A stretch of DNA of 26,764 nucleotides, taken from DASSUC01 sp035649895 (GTDB lineage: Bacteria; Actinomycetota; Actinomycetes; Mycobacteriales; Micromonosporaceae). The stretch lies in the NCBI GenBank assembly GCA_035649895.1, contig DASRIS010000083.1:1-26764 (forward strand), given 5' to 3'. The translations under genes were made by a program, and so were the position numbers. The notes beneath the pieces were generated by a model. That model ran no database searches, was not told where the DNA came from, and was given only the letters and a program-made list of their open reading frames with translations. Below are positions 22,146 through 26,764 of this stretch, in pieces; within the stretch, counting starts at the first letter, position 1; each line of letters begins with the position of its first letter.

Positions 22146-22942
22146 GCGATGGTCAGGTAGGGCAGCGGGAAGCTCTCCCGGCCGCGCAGCCGGGGATGGG
22201 TCGCGGCGAGCTCGCGTACCCGTGTCTCCAGCTCCGCGCGGCGCCGCGCCGGGGCGGTCAGGTAGTAGGAGCGGGACCGCACCAGCGCCACCAGGCTCTC
22301 CGGCGTGTGCGTGGCGGCGTGCCGGAACACCGCCCGCCGCACCGGCCCGAACGCCGGCCCGAGGTCGGGGGTCCGCCAGCCGTCGTGCGCGCACCGGTCG
22401 TCGCCGTAGACGATCTCCGAGAGGGCCGCCACCCAGGGCTCGGCCTCGTCGCGGATGTTCCACACTGGAGCGAACACCCCGCCGTCCCGTAGCACCCGGG
22501 CGATCTCCGCGGGGGCGCGCTCCCGGTCGAACCAGTGGTACGCCTGCCCGGCCATCACCGCATCGACGCAGCCTGCGGCGAGCGGGACCGCCTCGGCCGA
22601 GCCGGCGAGCGGGGTCACCGTGGCTGAGCCGGCGAGCGGGGTCACCGTGGCCGGGCCGGTGGGCGGGGTCACCGTGGCCGAGCTGGTGGGCGGAGTCGCC
22701 CCCGGTGCGGCCACGGCCAGCTGGGCCAGCATGCGGATGTCGGGGTCCACCGGGATGACGCGGTGCTGGCAGCGCAGCAGCGCCTGGGTCAGCTTCCCGG
22801 TCCCGGCGCCCAGGTCGACCACCCGGCACGGGGCCTCGCCGAGGGCCCACCGCACCGCCCGGAGCGGGTACGACGGGCGGATCTGGTCGTAGTGCGCGGC
22901 GCAGCCGCCGAACGACAGCCGGTTGGCGTCGAAGCTAGTCAC
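22115..22942 (-). CDS. Class I SAM-dependent methyltransferase with a repeat insertion
   Basis: The protein has 275 residues. FDANRLSFGGCAAHYDQIRPSYP leads into motif I VVDLGAGTGKLTQALL, then VDPDIRMLAQL, AEAVPLAAGCVDAVMAGQAYHWFD and RVLRDGGVFAPVWN, the Methyltransf_11-type pattern. The substrate is unknown. Between VDPDIRM... and AEAVPLA about 30 extra residues (SATVTPLAG-like nonapeptides) are inserted by a 27-base tandem repeat; relatives usually have a short loop there. The GTG at 22942 fits the family N-terminus but lacks a clear ribosome site; the frame extends upstream without conserved sequence. It is convergent with coaX and overlaps it by 31 bases. Confidence 0.82.
   Translation of the reverse strand: MTSFDANRLSFGGCAAHYDQIRPSYPLRAVRWALGEAPCRVVDLGAGTGKLTQALLRCQHRVIPVDPDIRMLAQLAVAAPGATPPTSSATVTPPTGPATVTPLAGSATVTPLAGSAEAVPLAAGCVDAVMAGQAYHWFDRERAPAEIARVLRDGGVFAPVWNIRDEAEPWVAALSEIVYGDDRCAHDGWRTPDLGPAFGPVRRAVFRHAATHTPESLVALVRSRSYYLTAPARRRAELETRVRELAATHPRLRGRESFPLPYLTIAYRAVRALRS
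22599..22706 (-). repeat. Four 27-bp tandem repeats inside the methyltransferase gene
   Basis: Units begin at 22599, 22626, 22653 and 22680; the first two differ only at the last base. The shared core is GGCGGGGTCACCGTGGCC or GAGCGGGGTCACCGTGGC. The repeat keeps the frame and encodes nine-residue Thr/Pro/Ala-rich units. Confidence 0.88.
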
Positions 22943-23060
22943 CAGGCCATGGTGCGATATCCGCTGAGCCGGTTGGAGCGGGTTGAGTAGGCTCTTGCGC
23001 CAGCAGCCCATGCGCCACTGGCGAAGACCAGCGTGCGCCGCAACCGTAAAGGACATTGCC

Positions 23061-24608
23061 GTGACCGCAGAGCCCGCCGCCGGCCCGCCCGCCGCTGGCG
23101 CGTCACCGGCCGCCGCCGTACCACCGGCCGTCGCCGACGACCTGCCGGAGCAGATGCGGGTACGCCGGGCCAAGCGGGCTGCGTTGATCGCCGAGGGAGT
23201 GTCGCCGTACCCGGTTGCGGTGCCGCGTACCGCCACCCTGGCCGAGCTGCGGGAGCGCTTCGGGGACCTGCCTGTTGACACGGCCACCGGGCATCAGGTC
23301 TCGGTGACCGGTCGGGTGATCTTCGTACGGAACACCGGCAAGCTGTGCTTCGCCACCCTGCGCGAGGGCGGTGGCGCGGAGGTCCAGGCGATGCTGTCGC
23401 TGGACCGGGTGGGCGCGCAGCGGCTGGCGGACTGGAAGCGGCTGGTGGACATCGGTGACCACGTAGGGGTCACCGGCGAGGTGGTCACCAGCCGGCGTGG
23501 GGAGCTGTCGGTGCTGGCCACGGAGTGGACCATGGCGGCCAAGGCGCTGCGTCCGCTGCCGGTGGCGCACCGGCCGCTGAGCGAGGAGGCGCGGGTCCGC
23601 CAGCGCTACGTCGACCTGGTCATGCGGGCCGATGCCCGGGAGATGGTGCGGACCCGGTCGGCGGTAGTGCGTAGCCTGCGCGACAGCCTGCACGGCCGTG
23701 GGTTCATCGAGGTGGAGACCCCGATGCTCCAGCTGCTCCAGGGGGGAGCCACAGCTAGGCCTTTCGTCACTCATTGCAACGCTCTCAATATAGATCTATA
23801 CTTGCGAATCGCTCCGGAGCTCTTCCTGAAGCGGTGCGTGGTGGGCGGGCTGGAGCGGGTCTTCGAAATCAACCGTAACTTCCGTAACGAGGGTGTCGAC
23901 TCGTCACACTCGCCGGAGTTCGCGATGTTGGAGACGTACCAGGCCTACGCCGACTACGACACGATGGCTGGGCTCACTAGGGAACTGGTCCAGGCGGCGG
24001 CCGTCGCGGTGAGCGGTTCGACCGTGGTGCGCCACGCCGATGGCGCGGAGTTCGACCTGGGCGGTACTTGGCGTGAGGTTACGCTATACGGTGCGTTGTC
24101 GGATGCGTTGGGGGAAGTGGTCGGTGTGGATACACCGAAGCCCAAACTCCTTACCCACGCGGAAAAGCACGACGTGGCCGTGGACCCGGCGCTCGGGCCG
24201 GGAAAGCTGGCCGAGGAGCTGTTCGAGGCGCTCGTCGTGCCGCACCTGGTAGCGCCTACGTTTGTACGGGACTACCCGGTGGAGACCGCCCCGCTGACCC
24301 GCGCCCATCGCAGCGCGCCCGGGCTGACCGAGAAGTGGGACCTCTACGTCCGGGGAATCGAGCTGGGCACGGCGTACTCCGAGCTGGTCGACCCGGTCGT
24401 GCAGCGCGAGCGGCTGGTCGCCCAGGCGCAGCTCGCGGCGCAGGGCGATGCCGAGGCGATGCGGTTGGACGAGGACTACCTGCGCGCAATGGAGTACGGA
24501 ATGCCGCCGATGGGCGGGATGGGGATGGGAATCGACAGGCTTCTGATGGCCCTAACCGGCCTGGGTATCCGGGAGACCATCCTCTTCCCCCTGGTTCGTC
24601 CCGAGTAG
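23061..24608 (+). CDS. lysS: Lysyl-tRNA synthetase, class II
   Basis: Charges tRNA-Lys with lysine in the cytosol. Of 515 residues, the first 45 or so are Ala/Pro-rich; the anticodon-binding OB domain follows (VSVTGRVIFVRNTGKLCFATL). The class II core has motif 1 (GFIEVETPMLQ), motif 2 (FEINRNFRNEGVDSSHSPEF) and motif 3 (GMGIDRLLMALTG). The GTG at 23061 was chosen because AAAGGA lies seven bases upstream. Local base composition is odd: 23751-23813, coding TARPFVTHCNALNIDLYLRIA, is only about 44% GC by hand count and uses codons rare here (ATA, CTA, AGG, TTG). Further AT-richer patches occur near 24060-24170 and 24240-24265. The substitutions THCNALNID and LKRCVVGG differ from the usual THHNALDMD and LKRLVVGG. 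Confidence 0.95.
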   Translation: MTAEPAAGPPAAGASPAAAVPPAVADDLPEQMRVRRAKRAALIAEGVSPYPVAVPRTATLAELRERFGDLPVDTATGHQVSVTGRVIFVRNTGKLCFATLREGGGAEVQAMLSLDRVGAQRLADWKRLVDIGDHVGVTGEVVTSRRGELSVLATEWTMAAKALRPLPVAHRPLSEEARVRQRYVDLVMRADAREMVRTRSAVVRSLRDSLHGRGFIEVETPMLQLLQGGATARPFVTHCNALNIDLYLRIAPELFLKRCVVGGLERVFEINRNFRNEGVDSSHSPEFAMLETYQAYADYDTMAGLTRELVQAAAVAVSGSTVVRHADGAEFDLGGTWREVTLYGALSDALGEVVGVDTPKPKLLTHAEKHDVAVDPALGPGKLAEELFEALVVPHLVAPTFVRDYPVETAPLTRAHRSAPGLTEKWDLYVRGIELGTAYSELVDPVVQRERLVAQAQLAAQGDAEAMRLDEDYLRAMEYGMPPMGGMGMGIDRLLMALTGLGIRETILFPLVRPE

Positions 24609-24683
24609 ATTCGACGCAAGGTTGACGCAGCCGGCCCAGGACAGGTTATCGTCTTTTCCAACGAAACGTAATCGGCCGACGTT

Positions 24684-24715
24684 TGCCCGCTCATTGGCGG
24701 AAAGGTCGGCGGGCA
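24684..24715 (+). promoter_or_regulatory. Inverted repeat in the lsr2 leader
   Basis: TGCCCGC (24684-24690) and GCGGGCA (24709-24715) could form a hairpin just ahead of the AAAGGA ribosome site of lsr2. The lysS-lsr2 gap is 122 bases; no strong terminator is seen in it. Control of lsr2 translation is speculative. Confidence 0.3.
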
Positions 24716-24730
24716 GAAAGGACGAGCGGG

Positions 24731-25087
24731 GTGGCACGAAGGGAAATAGTCGTCCTGGAAGACGACCTAGATGGCGGGGACGCCGAGGAGACGGTCAAGT
24801 TCGCGCTGGACGGCGTCCAGTACGAGATTGACCTCAACGGCAAGAACGCCGCCAAGTTGCGGGACTCGCTCGCCAGGTACGTCACGGCGGCCCGAAAGGT
24901 CGGCCGTGGTGGCTTGGTGGTCGGCGGCCGGGCGGCAGCCGCCCGCGGTCGCGGGGGAGCGAGCTCGGACCGCGAGCAGAACAAGGCGATCCGCGCCTGG
25001 GCAAAGAAGGCCGGCCGGCAGATCTCCGACCGTGGCCGGATCCCGCAGGAGATCGTTGACGAGTACCACGCGAAGGCAGGTCGCTGA
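24731..25087 (+). CDS. lsr2: Lsr2 nucleoid-associated protein
   Basis: A small H-NS-like DNA-bridging protein that silences AT-rich DNA in actinomycetes. It has 118 residues. The N-terminal oligomerisation domain carries the family pattern LEDDLDGGDAEETVKFALDG and YEIDLNGKNAAKLRDSLARYV. A basic Gly/Arg linker follows (GGRAAAARGRGG), then the C-terminal DNA-binding domain with IRAWAKKAGRQISDRGRIP, whose RGR is the AT-hook-like minor-groove contact, and a final EIVDEYHAKAG helix. The GTG at 24731 has AAAGGA eight bases upstream. The lysS-lsr2-clpC order is typical of the group. A strong terminator follows. Confidence 0.97.
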   Translation: MARREIVVLEDDLDGGDAEETVKFALDGVQYEIDLNGKNAAKLRDSLARYVTAARKVGRGGLVVGGRAAAARGRGGASSDREQNKAIRAWAKKAGRQISDRGRIPQEIVDEYHAKAGR

Positions 25088-25106
25088 CCGGGCTGAGCAG
25101 TCGTGT

Positions 25107-25144
25107 GACAGGGCGTCCTGGGCAGGCGCCCGGGACGCCCTGTC
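25107..25144 (+). terminator. Strong terminator after lsr2
   Basis: GACAGGGCGTCC (25107-25118) pairs with GGACGCCCTGTC (25133-25144); after one T-G wobble, GGGC/GCCC extends the stem to 17 pairs around a 4-base loop. It starts 19 bases after the lsr2 stop. Confidence 0.88.
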
Positions 25145-25212
25145 ATGCGTAGACCAGACAGTCCCCGGCCGGCCGGTGGATGCCGGTCGGTGCTCTCACG
25201 CGCCTCTAGCCG

Positions 25213-25230
25213 ATTTCGCTCTGCGCGTAG
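25213..25230 (+). promoter_or_regulatory. Candidate ClgR-binding site upstream of clpC
   Basis: ATTTCGCTCTGCGCGTAG matches the actinobacterial ClgR consensus WNNWCGCYNANRGCGWWS, as I recall it, at all but two positions. ClgR is a known activator of clp genes. The site ends 13 bases before the candidate -35 element at 25244, a fitting place for an activator. No other gene lies in the 394 bases between lsr2 and clpC. Confidence 0.5.
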
Positions 25231-25243
25231 TTGCCCGACCCGC

Positions 25244-25269
25244 GGAACACGGGGCGGGCTGCCCTGGTT
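25244..25269 (+). promoter_or_regulatory. Candidate SigR/SigH-type promoter of clpC
   Basis: GGAAC (25244-25248), 18 bases, then GTT (25267-25269) fit the thiol-stress ECF sigma consensus GGAAT/C-N18-GTT of Streptomyces SigR and mycobacterial SigH. Control of clp genes by SigR is established in Streptomyces. The transcript would have a leader of about 200 bases. Confidence 0.5.
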
Positions 25270-25356
25270 TGCGGTAAAAGTAGGGATATGGCGATACCCC
25301 CGGCGCGGACACGCAGAGCGGTTGCCGTGGGGGTTCGGCGATAGAGTAAGAGGCAC

Positions 25357-25408
25357 GGGAGCCGCCGCGGCTCCCATAGCGGTCATCGGGAGCCGGCGCA
25401 GGCTCCCG
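25357..25408 (+). promoter_or_regulatory. Two adjacent hairpins in the clpC leader
   Basis: GGGAGCCG-CCG-CGGCTCCC (25357-25375) and CGGGAGCC-GGCGCA-GGCTCCCG (25387-25408) are perfect 8-bp stems sharing the same arm sequence, so each left arm can also pair with the other right arm. The related elements GGTCATCG and GGTCATCC flank the second one. Mutually exclusive folding could control clpC expression. Confidence 0.55.
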
Positions 25409-25481
25409 CCGGTCATCCGGGGGCATCGGCCTCCGGGCGGTCAAATGATCTCGGTGCCAGCGCACGTGAGGAGCACGAGGG

Positions 25482-26764
25482 ATGTTCGAGCGGTTCACCG
25501 ACCGAGCGCGGCGGGTTGTCGTCCTGGCCCAGGAAGAGGCCCGGATGCTCAACCACAACTACATCGGCACCGAGCACATCCTGCTCGGCCTCATCCACGA
25601 GGGCGAAGGCGTCGCGGCCAAGGCCCTGGAGAGTCTCGGCATCTCCCTGGAGGGTGTCCGCCAGCAGGTTGAGGAGATCATCGGGCAGGGCCAGCAGGCG
25701 CCCAGCGGCCATATCCCGTTCACTCCCCGGGCGAAGAAGGTGCTCGAGCTCTCGCTCCGCGAGGCGCTGCAGCTCGGTCACAACTACATCGGCACCGAGC
25801 ACATCCTGCTCGGCCTGATCCGTGAGGGCGAGGGCGTCGCCGCGCAGGTGCTGGTCAAGCTCGGCGCGGACCTCAACCGGGTGCGCCAGCAGGTGATCCA
25901 GCTGCTCTCCGGCTACCAGGGCAAGGAGCCGGCAGCCGCCGGCACCGGCGCCACCGGCGAGACCGCCCCGTCCACGTCGCTGGTGCTGGACCAGTTCGGG
26001 CGCAACCTGACCCAGGCCGCCCGCGAGGGCAAGCTCGACCCGGTCATCGGCCGGGAGCGCGAGATCGAGCGCGTGATGCAGGTGCTCTCCCGCCGTACCA
26101 AGAACAACCCGGTCCTGATCGGGGAGCCGGGGGTCGGCAAGACCGCGGTGGTGGAGGGGCTGGCCCAGAAGATCGTCAAGGGCGAGGTGCCCGAGACGCT
26201 CAAGGACAAGCAGCTCTACACGCTCGACCTGGGTGCGCTGGTCGCCGGCTCGCGGTACCGCGGCGACTTCGAGGAGCGCCTGAAGAAGGTGCTCAAGGAG
26301 ATCCGCACGCGCGGCGACATCATCCTCTTCATTGACGAGATCCACACCCTGGTCGGTGCGGGCGCGGCCGAGGGCGCGATCGACGCGGCCTCCATCCTCA
26401 AGCCGATGCTGGCCCGGGGTGAGCTGCAGACGATCGGCGCGACCACGCTGGACGAGTACCGCAAGCACCTGGAGAAGGACGCCGCGCTGGAGCGGCGGTT
26501 CCAGCCCATCCAGGTGGGCGAGCCGTCGCTGGCGCACACCATCGAGATCCTCAAGGGGCTGCGCGACCGCTACGAGGCGCACCACCGGGTCACGATCACC
26601 GACGAAGCCCTGGTCTCGGCGGCGACGTTGGCCGACCGGTACATCTCCGACCGGTACCTGCCGGACAAGGCGATCGACCTGATCGATGAGGCCGGGGCGC
26701 GGATGCGGATCCGGCGGATGACCGCACCGCCGGACCTGCGGGACTTCGATGAGCGGATCGCGCA
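25482..26764 (+). CDS. clpC: ATP-dependent Clp protease ATP-binding subunit ClpC, N-terminal part (cut by right edge)
   Basis: AAA+ unfoldase that feeds proteins to ClpP. The 427 visible residues contain the double Clp-N repeat (YIGTEHILLGLIHEGEGVAA at about residue 27 and YIGTEHILLGLIREGEGVAA at about 102) and a short Ala/Gly/Thr linker. The first AAA+ module follows: LDQFGRNLTQAAREGKLDPVIGRE, Walker A GEPGVGKT, Walker B ILFIDE, the pore segment GSRYRGDFEER, and the sensor/arginine-finger region ALERRFQP. The M domain is just starting at the edge. The ATG at 25482 has AGGAG eight bases upstream. Two regulatory sites and two leader hairpins precede it. Confidence 0.97.
   Translation, partial: MFERFTDRARRVVVLAQEEARMLNHNYIGTEHILLGLIHEGEGVAAKALESLGISLEGVRQQVEEIIGQGQQAPSGHIPFTPRAKKVLELSLREALQLGHNYIGTEHILLGLIREGEGVAAQVLVKLGADLNRVRQQVIQLLSGYQGKEPAAAGTGATGETAPSTSLVLDQFGRNLTQAAREGKLDPVIGREREIERVMQVLSRRTKNNPVLIGEPGVGKTAVVEGLAQKIVKGEVPETLKDKQLYTLDLGALVAGSRYRGDFEERLKKVLKEIRTRGDIILFIDEIHTLVGAGAAEGAIDAASILKPMLARGELQTIGATTLDEYRKHLEKDAALERRFQPIQVGEPSLAHTIEILKGLRDRYEAHHRVTITDEALVSAATLADRYISDRYLPDKAIDLIDEAGARMRIRRMTAPPDLRDFDERIA

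Noticed and set aside
22943..23287. N-terminal extension of the minus-strand methyltransferase to 23287
   Set aside because: The extension is antisense to the lysS start and is low-complexity; the family N-terminus begins near the GTG at 22942.
1..26764. tRNA, rRNA or known riboswitch
   Set aside because: Intergenic stretches were read for cloverleaf, rRNA and common riboswitch cores; none was convincing. A covariance-model scan would be decisive.

Overview
The window is high-GC, densely packed DNA of an actinomycete. The gene order folP-folB-folK-DUF3180, then panC, nadB-nadC-coaX, lysS, lsr2 and clpC, together with GTG starts, Lsr2, an actinobacterial septum-formation lipoprotein and an orphan NuoD, points to the Micromonosporaceae or a close relative. 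That assignment rests on gene content and order, not on a database match. No rRNA, tRNA, CRISPR array, insertion sequence or prophage gene was seen.

Layout. (1) Positions 1-2721, minus strand: three genes resembling a chromosomal type IV secretion module (pilin-like protein, PrgI-like membrane protein, VirB4/TraC-like ATPase cut by the window edge). (2) 2959-7768, plus strand: folate genes folP, folB, folK, a DUF3180 membrane protein, an orphan RbsC-like permease, a small hypothetical protein and a membrane protein, closed by a strong bidirectional terminator. (3) 7828-11517: an osmoprotectant (OpuC/ProU-type) ABC transporter. The ATPase is on the minus strand; two permeases and a lipoprotein binding protein are on the plus strand. 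(4) 11834-13555: a membrane-anchored protein with a very long charged repetitive tail. (5) 13559-15735, minus strand: a MidA/NDUFAF7-type methyltransferase followed by a NuoD paralogue. (6) 15830-22145, plus strand: Rossmann/DUF2520 protein, panC, a lipoprotein, nadB, nadC, coaX (vitamin B5/CoA and NAD precursor synthesis). (7) 22115-22942, minus strand: a class I methyltransferase. (8) 23061-26764, plus strand: lysS, lsr2, and clpC (cut by the right edge) with a rich regulatory leader.

Most notable points. The ABC binding protein appears circularly permuted: the segment that normally ends the family lies directly after the lipobox, and the protein stops where that segment should begin. The methyltransferase/NuoD pair recreates as an operon the enzyme-substrate pair known from mitochondrial complex I assembly (NDUFAF7 and NDUFS2); the target arginine is kept, but the quinone-site tyrosine is a tryptophan. 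The clpC leader carries a ClgR-like box just upstream of a SigR-like promoter and two strong hairpins. NadC has lysine in place of a conserved active-site histidine. Many genes carry short in-frame tandem repeats in tails or loops (folB, the ABC ATPase, panC, nadB, the methyltransferase, the charged-tail protein), suggesting frequent slippage or small duplications in this genome.
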